Assembly: GCA_018398805.1 (NCBI GenBank)
Contig: JAGFBZ010002549.1
Location: 1-64,000, forward strand
Length of the DNA: 64,000 nt
DNA from: Hirundichthys speculiger
Taxonomy: Eukaryota > Chordata > Actinopteri > Beloniformes > Exocoetidae
Direction: 5' to 3'
Below are positions 41,446 to 56,300 of the stretch, piece by piece. The notes under the pieces were generated by a model. It was not told the origin of the DNA, made no database searches, and worked only from the letters and a program-made list of their open reading frames with translations. A program made the position numbers and the translations under genes. The number at the start of each line of letters is the position of its first letter. Positions within the stretch are counted from its first letter, which is position 1.

Positions 41446-43235
41446 ACCCCCAGTGGTATTCACTGATATTCCAACTTAATCCAAGTGTTACACTAAATGA
41501 TCTAACAGTCTGTGAGTAATGTGTAACCCAGACCCTTTTTTTTTTTTCATTTTCCTTTCTTTCATGTTTATTTTTGTTGGTCTCTTGGCGTCAGCTACGT
41601 CAATCCAATCTAAGACCACATCCTGAAGTGGCACAATTCAGATTGAGTTCTGTGTCCAAACAACCCTGAACACAATCAGATATGAGTCTCGTCGATGGAA
41701 AAAAATCTGAAGTGTGTAAATGGTGGCTCAGTACAGTGTTCTAGGATGTGGAGGGTGGAGGACCAGGTGATCTGACAGCCAAGGGCCTCATGCTCAGAGG
41801 CACCTTTACCTGAAGTCTTTTTGTGGCATTTCTTGAGTGGGGGCTAACCACCAGCTCTAGACCAAATGTAGAGCTATTGCAAATTTGCATTTTTCTTCTT
41901 CTTATTATTTTTATTAAGATATTATATTTGTATATGATTATGGGTCTGCTCACTAACCTGGCTGTTGCGATATGCAGACCTTTTTCTTTATATCCTCTGT
42001 GTTTCATGGGCTTCTTTCTGTGCTCCACTGCTACAACAGTGTTACAGCCTCAGACGTCACAATGCTGTGTGGTAAAATAAGCAGCAAGAGCTCTATAATC
42101 TCTGGGATAATTTATTTTAAATTATATTTAAGTCATTCACGTGCTATTTTTTTTCCATCAGTGATGTAGTCTTTTGATTAACAGCTGGCATAGTCAATGG
42201 CAAGTTGTCATTACTTTGACTACTTAGCACTTAGATCTGCCTGTACTTCTGAGCTGTGAATAAAGACCTAAAACTGCATAGTCATCCATATTTTGAAGAG
42301 AATATGTTTTGTTGTACTGTTAATTGTAGCAACAGACCGCTGTAACTGGTTGTGGGTTGACCTGAAAGGATCCAGGGATGATGCATAGCCAAGCAGCAGG
42401 CTGTCTGTGCTAACCAAGGGCTGGCTAAGCAATTGCAACCTTGTGATCCCCAGAGAGTCGTTGCAGCTGGGTCCCGGCTCCTCCAGCTGAGCCACCCTCC
42501 GGGTAGTCTATCCTTTCAGATTGATTATGTTTGCCTGGATCTCTGTTGAGATTAAACTATTGTGGAGCCGTGACTTCACCACAACCAGGTTTGAAAACGG
42601 TGGGTCCTGCTGCAGGCCTCCAAAATGAAGGCAGCTTTCAAAGTTGCCTTCATTTTTGCATTAACTGGTTGAGGGTCTCATCTAATCATACTTAACTCTA
42701 ACATTGTTTATGTTAAATGTGATTTCTGAGATGATATCAGAAATGAGGATAGACTGACAGAATTGATCAGAATGAATACAAGGAAATGTTGGTTACCTAT
42801 ATAAGTTAGCATAAGCTAAACTAGCCAAGCTAAAATAGCTAACTTGCTGTAACAGATCTAAGGTGGGTGTACTCCAGCCGGCTTTCACGCCTGCTCTTTC
42901 CAGCAATTTACAACATGGTGCAAGCTTCAAAAGCACTCTTCAGAAAAGCACGAGGTGATATCAGTGTTTGTCCAGTTCTTATCAATACAGTCTATGTGAA
43001 AGAATAGCTGTCAATACCTTTTATGTGTTTTATTATTTTCTTTTTTTAATGGTAATATGCATGTAATCAGTATTTCATAGAGATGCAACCTTTGAATTGT
43101 TCTGTTTATAATTTGCTGATATTTCCCTTTATTGGGTCTTTAAGGAACAACACGAGCATAAAGACTATTTTAAAAAAGAACAGCAAAATTCTAAAACACA
43201 AGGTACTAGAACAAACTAATGCATCAACATTACAC

Positions 43236-43340
43236 AACATCCATCCATTCCATCCCATTATCTATACCTGCTTAATCCTCTGTAGGCTCACGGGGATCTG
43301 CTGGAGTCTATCCCACCTGGACAGGTCACCAGTCCATCAC
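43236..43340. repeat. dispersed fish repeat fragment
   Basis: CCATCCATTCCATCCCATTA followed by TCTATACCTGCTTAATCC and GGACAGGTCACCAGTCCATC is a sequence that recurs across teleost genomes. Its class is not certain. Confidence 0.5.
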
Positions 43341-43849
43341 AGCATTACACAACAGCAGGACAAAAAATTTACAGAAAATAAGCAGTCAAAACAACGTTCA
43401 GTGACAAATTGGTACAAGATTTCTAACAAAAATCAAGTATGAAAATAAATGTTATTTACAAAATGAGAAAAGAAAAAAAAGGCATAAAACATGTAATTCA
43501 GTCTTTAAAGTTATTTCCCTTCTCGACTTTACTGATTTAATATCTTCACCAATATTTTATTAGCTCCTGAGACAAGATGGCTTCACACACACAGAAAAAG
43601 CACATTTTATTATTGAGAGATGAGATTACCAAGCCTTACAAATGATTTTTTGTTTTGTTTTTTTTGTAGTGATGAGTATTTTATTGTCTTCCAAAAATCT
43701 GACCAATACTCTGGCCTCATATGAATATTGTTCTCATCTTCCCGCCCGTGTTATTGGTGGAATTATGGCCTGAGGACTTTCATCTTGGGGCTCCATGGGT
43801 CTCACTCCCATGAGTCTGCAAGAATGATGATGTGACTCCACTGCAAGTA

Positions 43850-44209
43850 AAAAAAAGCCGTTTCCTCAGGAGAGACCCGCGCGAGCACCGGGGCACCGTC
43901 AATCATCTGTCTATTTTTAGCGGGGATCCGCGAGGCTGCCAGTCTGTCGGCGAGCCTCACATTCATCCGCCGCAGAGGACACTTTGCAGCACCGACGGAG
44001 TCTCGGTCCGGGTCTCTGCGCCCCGCGTGGCCCGCCGTGTTTCTTAATTAGGACATCCCGGAAGAGGTTCGCCGGTGCTGCTGAGGGACGAGGCGGGGAG
44101 GCGAGACTGCACCGCAACACACCGGCGCACAACCGAGAACCAGCACCGGGGAAACCGCGACATACACAAAATATCCCGACAGAGGCTTGCTGAGGACCAG
44201 AGGAGGGAG
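43850..44209 (+). promoter_or_regulatory. cap2: cap2 CpG-rich promoter and non-coding exon 1
   Basis: A sharp CpG-rich island in AT-rich surroundings. It ends GAGGAGGGAG before GTAAGTTC, a strong donor at 44210, so its 3' part is the non-coding first exon of cap2. The transcription start was not determined; the exon may begin near 43920-44000. The intron to the ATG exon is 3.2 kb. Confidence 0.65.
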
Positions 44210-47200
44210 GTAAGTTCTTTCTGGAGAATGTTGTTATTGTTATTATAAATATTTTTAAACTGGTGCAGTCCGCGCCTCTGCGCATGGACGTCTATAACAT
44301 CTGTAGCCACCTTCTTCTTCTGTCTGTTTTATCACATTTCTGCTGGAAAGTTGACGTAATGTGGAAGTACTGTCTGCTGACTAGACTACAGATGTCTACC
44401 TTTATCTCGTTGATCTTGTGGGTGATCGAGGGGCGGTGAAAGTCCTGCCAACATGCCAACATGCCAGTGGCAGCTCACCTGTTCTGCTCACCTATAGCTG
44501 GGAGGTCCTGATGAGCATCTGCAATAAACCAGAAGCCTGGACATTTATCTACATTTCTCATCTCAGCCTGCAAAGCAGCCATTTCCCTTTCAAAAGTGAT
44601 TCAAGAGCTTCAAGTCAGTTAGCATCTCACTCATTAAAAGTTGATTTTAGCTTAGATTTAATCAAATTTCTTGATGAATTGATGAATCAACACATTCACT
44701 GTTCAATTTTTTTTTCAAACATCACATAGCTCTGTATCCATGTAAATCATCTGTGCACACATAATTAATATATAACGTTGGAAAAGTTAATTTATTTCTC
44801 TTAAAATCAAGAAATTTTCATGTGGAGTAAACAGACAATGAATATAGTAAGATTTTTTTTTCCCCCCTTATATTTTGTTTTTCTCTACATTATCATGGAA
44901 TATAGCACAGGGAGCTGAGACCCGCATTAGAACGTCTTACAGAAGGCCCATAGCAGCGAAACGCCAGGCCGTGGCCCAAATATAGCCCCAAAGATCAGAT
45001 GCCAGGCCAGAGGATTCAGGAGACACATGCAGGGTCGGTGCAACAGCAGACTGTAATCTCTCCACTGAAGGAACACGTGGTCTTTCTCAGCTGTTGCTTT
45101 GGGGTCTTTATGTTGCAGATACGAAGAGCCACCTGTAAGAACAGAGGCAGTGTATTGGAGTCCACAGAGAAAACAAAGAGGAAAACTAGTAATCTGCATG
45201 ACTCATATATTTTGTTTCTCTGGCATCGTTTCATCCATCAACTGAACTCATGTTGGTTCACCAGCAGATTTCTGAATGGACTCATTCATATAAAAGACGA
45301 TAGCTAAAAGAACATTACTGGCTGCATGTTTGCATTGCCATGGAGATTTTGGCTTCCTGACAGTACAGTCATGCAGACGCCGGCTGATTCTGCTTCGGTG
45401 TTTAGAATCAAATATGAATGTAAATCTGAAATCAGTAGATGACAACGAACATATTTTCTTTTTAAATATATCAGATTTTTCTCCATTAATCAGGGACCAG
45501 CTAAATTATTTAAATCATAAATCATTTTTAAATCAATTTTTAAAAATTGGAGTCTCTAGTCATCAGATGTTACCTTGCTGATGATAAACCCACCATCCAA
45601 CTGACTAAACATTACAGCTCCAATACAGTTTTACTTGTTAAAGGCCTAGCCCACAGTAACATAGAACACTCAATATTATAAAGTGGTTTAAGTTAATAAA
45701 TACCTGTATGATAAGTTAACCTACGTTCTAAACATTGTAAATGTAATTCACTAATTAAGGGGTTTCTCGTCTTCTAATAGCCACCTGCTGAGGTTTGGAT
45801 TATTCTTATGAGTAAATTCCAGTGAAATTGGTTTTGGTCCAGCTTCTCTTTCTGACTTGTATGTGAAATGTTTTTCCGAAGCATTTTGCAGATGTGTATT
45901 CTTCGTTTTGGTGTGATTTTGTGCCATTAAAGGCTGCCTTGCGGCATATGGCAGTGTTTTGTTGTCCATCCGGTAAGAAATTAATTTTAAAAAGTCTAGA
46001 AATTGGTGCGAAATTACAGACAGTGAATGCAAATCTAAAAACAATCATAGTCGTTGCTTGGTGTGGAAAGCTAAATCTGATCCCTCAGTCTGACTTAACA
46101 TGCTGATTTTAGAGTTGTTGTTGTCAGCTCCAGCTCTCCAGGTTTTGACTGAGAGCTGTTGTTGTGACCCAGAGAGCAGAAATAACATCTGAGTCCTGCG
46201 GCAGGCATTTGGCACCGCTGGGAGAGTTTTCCTGAGAAATGACTCGATGACACCCATCAGCCCATGTTAACTGCTCGTGGTACACCATTACTACACATAA
46301 TTTACAGAGATTACAGAGAGGGAATGCTCTTCAGTCTGATTAGTCTGCATATTGTTGCGCAGCATCCTTGATTTTTTTTATAGATCATTTTGTAAAGCTC
46401 ATGAAGCCGTCTATAACTCACACCAATTGGCTTGTGTTGCAGGGGGCAGTTGTCAGTTTTGAAAGTGTGTGTCACATAGCAGTAGTTTGCATAAACACGC
46501 CATTGGTTGCTAGATTGAATTCCTTCTCTGGTGACTAATAAATATTGGAAATAGACTAGCATCACTTCGCAATGATGCTCATGGCTATTCGGCATTAAAT
46601 AGGACATATTATTTTTCATATTACAATTTTTTTTTCTGAGCTAGAGAGAATATATCTGGGTGTCTGAAATGATTACCAAACAAAAACTCAACTCTGCCCC
46701 TGAATCTGAAAATATGTCATTCTGTGAGTGGAATTACAGGGTACTATGACATCACAGACCTAGATCAGAGTAGAATTAAATACATTCGCATGGCACTGCA
46801 ACTGCTGGATCTCAGAACTGAAGCAGTTGCAATTCAAAAGAGGCACGCCACGACGAAGAGGGGGGTGGAAGGGAGCCCAGCTGACTACACACCCGTAAAA
46901 ACTGGCAGCTAGTGACAGAAATGCAACGGCATGGCTGGAAAGGGTTCTGTTGTACTGTATGTCTGTGCTATTTTAAATACAACATATCAGAGACATTTAA
47001 CAAATAGATTAGGAAATTCTGTCAGCTTTTGAAAAAAGGGCATAATATGTCTTCTTTGAAAATTCTCAAATGTAGCATCATTCAGTCAACACTTTCACGA
47101 GCTGAGATAAAATGAATGCCAACAGCTCTGGGTTTAGATTTTGTGTGTCTTCCTGTTTTCTATAGCTGAACTTTAACTTAGTTTTAACTTAGTTGTGTTA

Positions 47201-47430
47201 TATGTTCATGTGTTCATGGCTGCAGCTTGTGACTGCTGCAGAGAGCCAGACAGTTCAAATCAGTAGGAGCAGCTGTTTTGGAAAAGTTAAGAGTCAAACT
47301 GTCTGGGTTCACTGCTCAGGACCTAAAGGCTGTTTCAAGCAAAACTTTACACCAAAAAAACATAATGACTTATAATAGTTCCAAAATCCCTGTGGCCTCT
47401 TCAAGGAGCACTTCCTGCTTTTGTTTCTAG
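44210..47430. other. cap2: cap2 intron 1
   Basis: No alternative exon was supported. A probable short DNA transposon lies at about 46596-47067. The rest is unrecognised. Confidence 0.6.
46596..47067. mobile_element. candidate non-autonomous DNA transposon
   Basis: AATAGGACATATTATTTTTC at the left is mirrored at the right by GGGCATAATATGTCTTCTTT, giving imperfect inverted repeats sharing GACATATTAT about 470 bp apart. Similar ends (AGGACATATTATGC) are frequent in fish non-autonomous elements. The interior includes an open frame at 46724-46912 with no domain. Confidence 0.45.
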
Positions 47431-47558
47431 GTTTGTCACCATGGAAGACTTAATGCAGCGGCTGGAGCGAGCTGTTACCCGCCTGGAGCAGATGTCCATC
47501 ATGACGCAGGCGTCCAGGGGCATGGCTAATGGGAACTGTGCCAACGGCATAGATGGAG
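47431..47558 (+). CDS. cap2: cap2 exon 2 (start codon)
   Basis: Acceptor TTTCTAG, ten untranslated bases, ATG at 47441, donor GATGGAG before GTCAGT (phase 1). It encodes the coiled-coil N-terminus, residues 1-39. Confidence 0.93.
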
Positions 47559-50255
47559 GTCAGTCTGTGCTTCCGAAACTGCTTTGGAGTTGTGCGCAAT
47601 ACTGAAGGCAACACGTGGAAAGTGAGCTCTTTCCTGTTTAAATCTGCTCTGCTCTGAAGTCAAGTCAAGCTGAGGAGATGAGCAGAAAATTTCTCTGTCT
47701 GCTTCCAGGACTGTCGCAGTGTGTGGAGGCCTTCGATGTGCTGCTGAGAGGTCCGGTGTCAGACTACCTGAAGTACAGCCGAGCTATAGGAAGCGAGGTG
47801 GAGAAACATGTAAGTCTTCTCCCCCAGATATTAAGAAAGCCATATCGTTTGAATAATGAGTCACTAGCGGGAACTGACCAGGCACCAGCTGCTGAGGACA
47901 GCTGCTGGTGTAGAAAAACCTGCAGCTCCACTGTAGCAGGTGTCTTAGTCTACTGTTGCCCCTTGCTGTCTGTCGAAGCCTTTCAGGCTTACCATGAGCT
48001 GGATGACTGAAAATCTACACTAGATGACCCCAGTGAAGCATAACACACACCTGGCATGCAAATATTTTAGACGCCCTTTCGGCAAAATGTTTTCTACTAT
48101 GAAAAATCAAGTAAGAAGAAGATGATTTGATTTATAAAAGACGTCAAGATGAAAATTGTTCAACATTAGAGCAAGATTGGTGCATTATTTTCGTTTTCTA
48201 CAGTTTTACAGTGGAGGGAAAGAACCACGCAAGTGTTTCAATGTCTGTAGATGTTTAAGAAAATCTTTAAGAGAAGAAAAGCTTCTCTTTATCTTTTCTC
48301 ACTTTTGCCACAGTCTCAATTACATTTCTTATGGAGATTTGTGTATTCATGAAAGATCTCATGGTGCACTTTTTAAAGCTCTATAAGAATTAAAAATGAA
48401 CCTCCCCAACTGACAATCAAAGCATCTGCAGAGCTCTCGAAGCAAAAGTGATTAAAATGATAAATGGCATTTAATACAGACTGCTTAGATCCTTTTGGCT
48501 GTAGTAAATGAACATAAAAGAGCACCTCTCCATCAGTTAAGCACCATCTGTTGTGGCCAGTGGCCACAGGAAGAGTTACCTTTTAGGAGGCAAGAATGGA
48601 TTCAATACATCCCAATAAACAGCCGGAGCAAATGCTACATTGTATGCAAAAGAAATTTAAAAAGGTCTAGAGGATTGCTCCTAAAGCACGATAACGATAC
48701 TAAAAAAAAAAATCCTGAAAACCCAGCACAGACAAACAGTGCAAGCTGGAGGTTTTGCTTTGGCCTTCACAGCACCACGAGGTAAACATAATCTAATATC
48801 TCTGGATACACTTCAAAGACCAGTGCATGCAAGACTGCCCACAAATCTCACAAACCTAGAAATGTATTATAGGAGGAATGAAAGAAGATCTTTACTAACA
48901 GAATGAGCTCTCCACTGCATTTTACAGTTTACAAACGGTTGTATTTGTCAAAGGTGTTAGTAATTATTAAAAATGGAGGATGTTCAGACCTTGACGTGAG
49001 ACCCTTTTCCTTTATTGTTATTTTTAATTGGAGCCACGAAGGGTGAAAGCAATGTTGCAATATACTGTATAATCTGTCATCAAAATATGACAACTTTTAT
49101 TTGCTAAACTATTCACTGTAACAGAAAGTTCAGATAACTTTTGCATGCCACCATATTTTTATCCTCTACTGTTTCAGTTTTTTGACATATTTTCAAACTT
49201 TGACAAAATCCAGATTGTTGTCTGTGAGACATTTTCTTCACGACTTGAATGTAGAAGGTGGTCGACTACCGTTATGTCTGTGGTGTTAATTTGAAGCTGC
49301 AGCTTAATTTAGGATTCCAAAGTAACAAAATCAATCTATTAGCATCTCTGAAGCTACTAATAAACAGGTTATTCAGTAACAGTTCCAGTATCATAATTAC
49401 TGCATGGACATGAGAATGATGTAGTATTCATCTAACTATTCAAAACCATCCCTTAAAGCACATCCTCTGAGGCTTTGCCTGATTTGAACTCATCTTTTAA
49501 CTTAGACTGTGAAAATGAACAAGAGCTCTTCAGAACGGCTCTTCTTTGAAGGGATCACTGTCGGATGCAGTGGAGCCAGGCCTGTTCTCAATGGACATAA
49601 ATTTGTAAACAGACTGCCTTGTACAACTCTAGATTCCTCTTAGATAGACGCTCTGGAAAACTGATGCATATGTGTATGTGCCTGTTGTTCGTGTGTGGTT
49701 CAGAAGAAGGAACAGGACAGTGAGTGTTCTCTGTCCTCTGCAAAGCCGGGGATGGGAGAATGATTGAACTTTGACTATATGCCATCAATCAAACTGATAG
49801 TGGACCACCTTTTCCTATTTGGTAATGACCTGAGCTCCCATCAGGACTGTAAGTGTGTTTTGTGGTAAGTCAGTTGGCTATAATTGCTGTGTTATGTCCT
49901 TGGAGTTGATCCAAAACAAGTTGGTCTCCAAAACAGTGGATTTAAGGCAGACAGGAAATGTAAAACAGTGAATGTTTTTATATCTTTGAGACACGGCTTC
50001 TGTCTCTTTGTCCAATCACTGAACGGGGCAGGGGAGGTAACTTGTATTTGACCAAAAGCCAGCAGTAGTTTCTCTAAGTTTATAGATTTCCTTGTATGGA
50101 GAAAGTCTCCCTGGTGGTTCCCTCGGCCACAACTGGAGGTCTCAAACACACGTAGGACACAGCTGGCAGGGACTAACCCAAACTATGTATACGTGCCCTT
50201 GTCAGACAGATGGATTCAGTGGGCGAGCAGTAAAAATGTCAGTCTTCTTTCTTTA

Positions 50256-50336
<81 letters not shown>

Positions 50337-53300
50337 ATATTCAATTCACATACTTTAGTGTTACACAATGTTTTTCAATTCATGAAATCAGTCATAACTG
50401 CCTTGTGCTTTGTGACTGACAGGCAGAGATGGTGAACAACTCACTGCAGACTGAGAGAATTTTCATCAAGATGGCTGCCACACACCAGGAACCTGCACAG
50501 GTACAGCAGCATAAAGTTGCCATGGGAACTCACTGATGATGCCACAGCTATGTCACTGCATCCCTACAACAAATCTGGTTTAAAGTTATTAACCGCAAAG
50601 GTAACACCCCCTACTGTCCCACTGGGGCAGCTGTTTACAGTTTTATCTTTAGAGGTTATAGAAGAGTGATGTTACCATGTGACTTGAACGTATCCATGTG
50701 ATTGGCTGTGGATGCTTGTCTTGCAACCAACTGCTAAGCAGCATAAACCTTTTGCAGTAAATTGGAGTGAGCAAACCACAGTGCAGTTCTCGTGACATTC
50801 AGCTCCAAAATTACATTAAATGTTTCCAATTTAGCAGCAGCCCAACAGAGCCATAAACTGTTTCTCAGTCCTGTGTGACAGCCCGTGTCCTCCCCTCCTG
50901 TGTTCCCCAGCAGGCTGGGCCGTTCACAGAGGGATTACTGCGCTCTTTGACCAAGAAAACGCTAATACAACACATTCCCGGCAAATGGGGATGGGAGAGA
51001 AAGCTCTATGTGTGCATGAGAGAAACGATATGATATCATCCCTTTGGCCTGTTGTTTGTGTTGTGTGCGTGTTAGTGTCAGAGGGTTCCACAGAGCCCAC
51101 CAGGAAGTGATTACTCCCTCACTGTCAGGTCACTGGTTGAGAGGCGCCGAAAAGAGCATTAAGTGGTAGTCACAAATGCAAACAAGGACAGGGTGCAGGT
51201 TTTACACAGAGACGTAGGCTGACCTATGGGAGGGACGGCAAAGGGTGACAGAGAGCCAAGGGATTTGAGGGAGGGGGCGTAGTGAGTTTCAGCATCACTG
51301 ACTGGAATTAAAAAAAGAAAAAAGATGGGAAATTGTGGAAAAAAATGTTGATGAACTGCCACTGAGACCTAACGTTACCATGTAATGGCTACTGCAAGCA
51401 GACTAACATTTAGCTTGATCATGATCATGTGATCATGATCAAGTTAAATGTTTGTAACCTTGAATGTACAGAGATAGAGCAGTAGCAGAAACTACCAGCA
51501 GACAAAAAAGCAAAGCTTTTTTTTTGGCTCTAAGAAATGTTTAGATCGCCACAATGCTGTCCAGAAAAACAGGGTGGAGGATTTCTTCTTTGTGATCCTA
51601 TACAGTCTCAGATCGTTCCGCTCTTAATCAAGTATTTTTTTTTTTCTCATTTTTTACATTTAATAAAAATGCTCGCTCAAATTTGGGGCAGTTATTACCA
51701 CAAAACCTGGTCTTTCTGTGTGCAGTTTGCATGTTCTCCCCATACCTGAGTTGTTTTTCTCCAGGAACTCTCCAAAAAACATGCATGCTGTGTTGACTGA
51801 TGATTCTGAATTAACCATAAAAGTCACTGTGGACAGCTGTTTGAAGCCCCACTCACCCCCCTCAATAGGATTTAAGCAGCTGTAGAAATATAATTCATGA
51901 ATAAAGGTCAAGAATTGGTTATTTATTTTCAAAGATATTGTGACTGCCTGTGTGTTTTAATATTCAGCGAATCATCTGCCAGACAAGTGTTGCAATGCAC
52001 AGATGGTTAACATTCAGCTTTCATCAGCAAGCGTGAAAGCATAGCATTTATTGACACCAAGTACTTATATAATGGACGGATAAGATAAGAGACCCCCATG
52101 TTAAACATGCACTGACCATTTACAATACTGCTGCATCCCTAAAAGTTGGTTCTGGGGAAGTTAAACACAAAGTACTGTTACGTGGAAGGGTTTTAACTTC
52201 ACTCTGTTCACACAGTCGGCATGACCTTGAAACTTTTCAGAGCATATACACGTGGAGAGATTTCCTTCACAAACATAATGCACCAGTACAAAACCTTCTC
52301 CCAAAAAAATGAACATACACAATCTGTGCAGATGCAGAAAAGTGTGTGTGACTCTTTTGGGACTGCCTTCTATCCTCACACATACACACACACACACACT
52401 GACAACAGACTCAAATATAGAACATGCCCATAAAAAGTCATAGAATACAACAGGGCTGCACTGGAGAGAAAGGCAAAATGTTTGTAAGAAGTGTGTGTGT
52501 GCGCACATGCGTACATGTGTGTGTGAGTGAGAAAGAGTAAGGATTAGAGTGCCTAACAAAGAGAGAGCGAACCAGATAAAGGGACCAGATAGGTGTCTCT
52601 CTTTCATGTGACCTGAGGTTGGCCTGTTGACATTGATGTGTGTGCTTGTCTGTGTTGCTGGTTTGGGCGCTTCACACACACGCACAGTGGACTTTCAGAG
52701 CATTGCAAACTCTCCTGTATCTCCCCCCAGCTCTCTACCTTTGATCCAGTGCTTTTATAGGAAGTCAAGGCCTGTGCTATTATAAAACTCTGAGGTCAGG
52801 GCATCAGATAACATCTGGTAACTTTTTTCGTCCTCATTGCTGATTCATTCTCCGTCTGCATTCATGACACTTATGTGTCATGACTCTAGCAATTTTTTTG
52901 GTGCATTTCTATTTATAATGAATTTAAATGAAAAAAAAATGTCATGACTGATTTTTAGCTGAGTTGGGTTTTTTTGTTTGTAGTGATATTTAGATGAATC
53001 AGAGTAGTTATGTGTCTTTCTCCCAGATCTTTTAAGATCTTCTGGGAAAAGTTGTGAATCTGATCAGGACTCACTGTTACAGAATTAATTATCAGTGTAC
53101 TGGAAGCTCAGGAGGAAACAACAGAAATGGAAATAGACAATTTTGTAGTAGTCACATCATCACATCAATATGTCCATAGAATTGTTGTGTTGTGATGACC
53201 TTAAAACAAGTCATTCACAGAGATGAGGACTGATATACTGAGTCTGCCATTCAGTCCCCCTGTTTTCAGATTGACCCATCAACGTATGAAGCAAATTGAT

Positions 53301-56300
53301 TCTAAGAGGATCTTTTTCCTGTAGTTTTCCAAGTTTGAAGGAGGAGGGTGAAGTGGGGAGTTATGCACTTGCTTGAAATCTGAAACTATGTCACTAAATC
53401 CTGCACACTGTTCCTTTAATGCAAGACTCTGACAAGCACTTTTTCAAGGTGGAAGTTTTTGTGTATTTATTATGTTCAGCAGTTATGTCAATCACAAGGC
53501 ACTTAGATGTTCACCACATAAATTATCCCTCTTAGAGTTCCTCATTGTAACACCACAATGAAGGCGTTGGCAATGAAGATTTATCTGTGCTCAAAAATGT
53601 AAACTACTTGGGCCCTTTTGTAATTCCATGATTCAAAATGTGCAGAACAATGGAACTTGTCAAATGCCAAAAGTTATTAAATTAGTAAGTGCGTAAAGTT
53701 GAGTAACCAAATAGAGATCAAAGACCTGAACATTCTGACATGAGAGAGAGTGGTGTATATAGAATGAAAAGCATAAAGTTTTGCAAAATGTCTGTTTTGG
53801 AAAAGTTACGTAGCTGCACTGCTTCAAAGCCGGATAATAGATGGACTTCATGAGAATGAAATCAATAAGAGGAGCAGAGAAAGACGCTTCTATTTCAGTT
53901 TATGGAGATCATGTGCATCTGATTGAGGGAAGAATTTGCTGGATAGATCACTCCCGCTGATGACTGCTGCAGTGTACGCAGGCATGGAGTGACTGAAGCT
54001 GATGTTCTGCGGTGCCTTAAAGTTTATGAAAATGTTCTTTTATGCATTAATTTGCCTCAAAATGCCATCAGATTGTCATGCAAGCTCCAAATGTAGATAA
54101 AGACAACACAGTCAGGCAAATAAGAAAAAAAAACTAGTTAAGGAAACTGAACGCAATATTACATGACCATGAGTGTAGCAGTAAATATGAATTTATGGGG
54201 TAAGCAATTAATCTGTGGGAGAAGTTAGAGTCAGAGGTTTTTAATCAGTGGGATGCTAATCAAGTGTGAGTGTGTGTCGTGTTATATAAAGTTCAGGGAT
54301 CTAGTTCAGTGGAGAGCCACAACTGCAGCTTTTCTGCAGTTTGCTAAAGATCATGCAGACAAACCTGGACTCAGATACCACTATGGATTTTGTTTTGTTT
54401 TTTTTACATCTCAAGTGTCATGTTTGCAGAAAAGGATGCATTACATTTTAACAATTAACATTTTACCATCTGTGAAACATAGTGGGGTTAGTATCATGGT
54501 TTGAGCCCAGTTGGCTGCATTTAAGACAAGACATCTTGCCGTCATTAATGGAAACATGAATTCTGAATAATTTCGATGACTTTTATAAAGAAAAGGGCAT
54601 CTCTCTCTGAACCAAATCTGAACAGAGGGTGGTTCATGCAGCAACACACTGATCCTAAGCACACAAGTCTTTCCAGAAAACTCTTCTGTAAGGATGAATT
54701 CATGCTTTGGAATGACCAGAACAAAGTGTTGTCATTTATCCAATAATTATGTTCATGAGAAGTTCATGTAAAGAAGCCCGCTCACCACTTGCAACTGTTC
54801 TGCACAGAGGTCACATTTTTGCAAAAATATGGGGATTTTAAAACGGTTTAAAACTTTCACGCACCACTTGGCAGTCAATCTCTCATCTCATGCCTATACC
54901 AAAAATGCAGAAGATTATAATCCATACACCACACAGCCACCAAGTTATGAAACACACAGCATCACCGATAGCTACTCTAATAACACATACGCCCACCAAT
55001 GTTTGTTTATTATTTACTCATCTAAATTACAAAAAAAAAAAAAAAAAAAGAACACTTTAGGCACAACTTATTGAAAGAAAACTTTTGCCATTGCATAGGC
55101 CTCACTGGAGATCAGAACAAGCAAGCTGCTGCTGCAATTCACAAGTGTAACGCTGTGTTCCTGAACGTGCACAAGTGTGATTGGTAAACTGTAAACACTT
55201 GAGGAGCAGTATGCCTTACAAGGCCAGGGGAATCTCTTCTTGAACAGAGGAATGTCTGAAGGAGCGATGAGGAAAGGGAGCTGAGAGCTAGGAGATGAGC
55301 TATACTGTTGATGGCTTCTGGAAGTTCCAATGGAAAAATGTCTCATAAAATTAGATGCTGTCCTGAAGGCCGATTTAGGAATTACCAGGACGCGCTGAGA
55401 GCAGGATGGGTGGAGGAGGACCTTGGAATGAAGCCTGGCTTTTAAAATCAGTAGCATCTAAAACCTGTTTAGGAGAATCCTACATTTAACAGAGGTTATG
55501 TATTATTAACGAAGGTATCCAGTGACGTCTTCTGGCCATCAACGTTACAACCCCCCACCTCTCTTTTTTCCAACATCATTTACATTCTTTTGGTGCCTTG
55601 CTCTCATTTCCCCCCCGCCTCTGCTCCTACAGATGGAGCTCCAAGACCTGCTGAAGCCAATTTCAGATCACATCCAGGAGATCCAGAATTTCAGAGAGCG
55701 AAACCGTGGGAGTTCCCTCTTCAACCACCTCTCAGCCATCAGTGAGAGTATTCCTGCTCTGGGCTGGGTGGCTGTGGTAAGAAAGAATAAAGTATTTTTA
55801 CATGCATAACAAGCAGATGCTGGTCATTGGGAGACGAGGAAGAACACATAGATATGAACAGATACTCCTCCTGATAAGTAACTTTGATGTTGAACGGGAC
55901 CTTGGCTAAAAGCAGGAAGAAAAAAAAAGCAGGGCTCTGCCTGGGATGAAGTTCAACAGATCTTCAAATAAAACTGCATAAACAACCGCTTTTACTTAAG
56001 ATAATATGTAAAATATTTCTGTTTCTCATCAGTGAGTCAAAGTCATCTTCTGAGTTTGAGGATTTTCCAGTAAATATAATTTAGATTAAGATGAAAGCAC
56101 CTCCTCTTCAAGACTTAAGCACAAATTGACCAACGCCGGCTCTGGACTGTGTATATTGCTATCAGGAGGGCTTTTTTTTTTTACCCACTCATCAAACAGG
56201 CAGAACTTTAAGATATCACTGTCATCTTTTCAGCTTTTTTACTTTCAAATGAAGATAAATCTCCCTTTTCATGGAAAGTTTTTCCTTTGCTCTGCTTTAT

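Larger units (their letters stand above)
39956..43850. other. intergenic DNA between rbm24 and cap2, part 2
   Basis: No gene could be supported. It holds a LINE-tail-like fragment at 41283-41345 (TATTCCTTTATTTGTCCCAC, minus strand), a 20-base poly-C tract at 41426-41445 and a dispersed repeat piece at 43236-43340. Confidence 0.55.
47810..55632. other. cap2: cap2 introns 3 and 4
   Basis: Apart from exon 4 (50423-50500) this 7.8-kb span is non-coding. It holds an A-run plus (TA)n at 50256-50333, a (CA)/(TG) stretch near 52380-52530 and a Tc1 remnant at 54200-54830. The rest is unrecognised. Confidence 0.65.

Noticed and set aside
46724..46912. 62-codon open frame in cap2 intron 1
   Set aside because: No domain or splice signals; it lies within a candidate transposon.
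47678..48010. Longer open frame across cap2 exon 3 as a separate small protein
   Set aside because: The CAP2 match stops exactly at the GTAAGT donor at 47810; the rest is intron.
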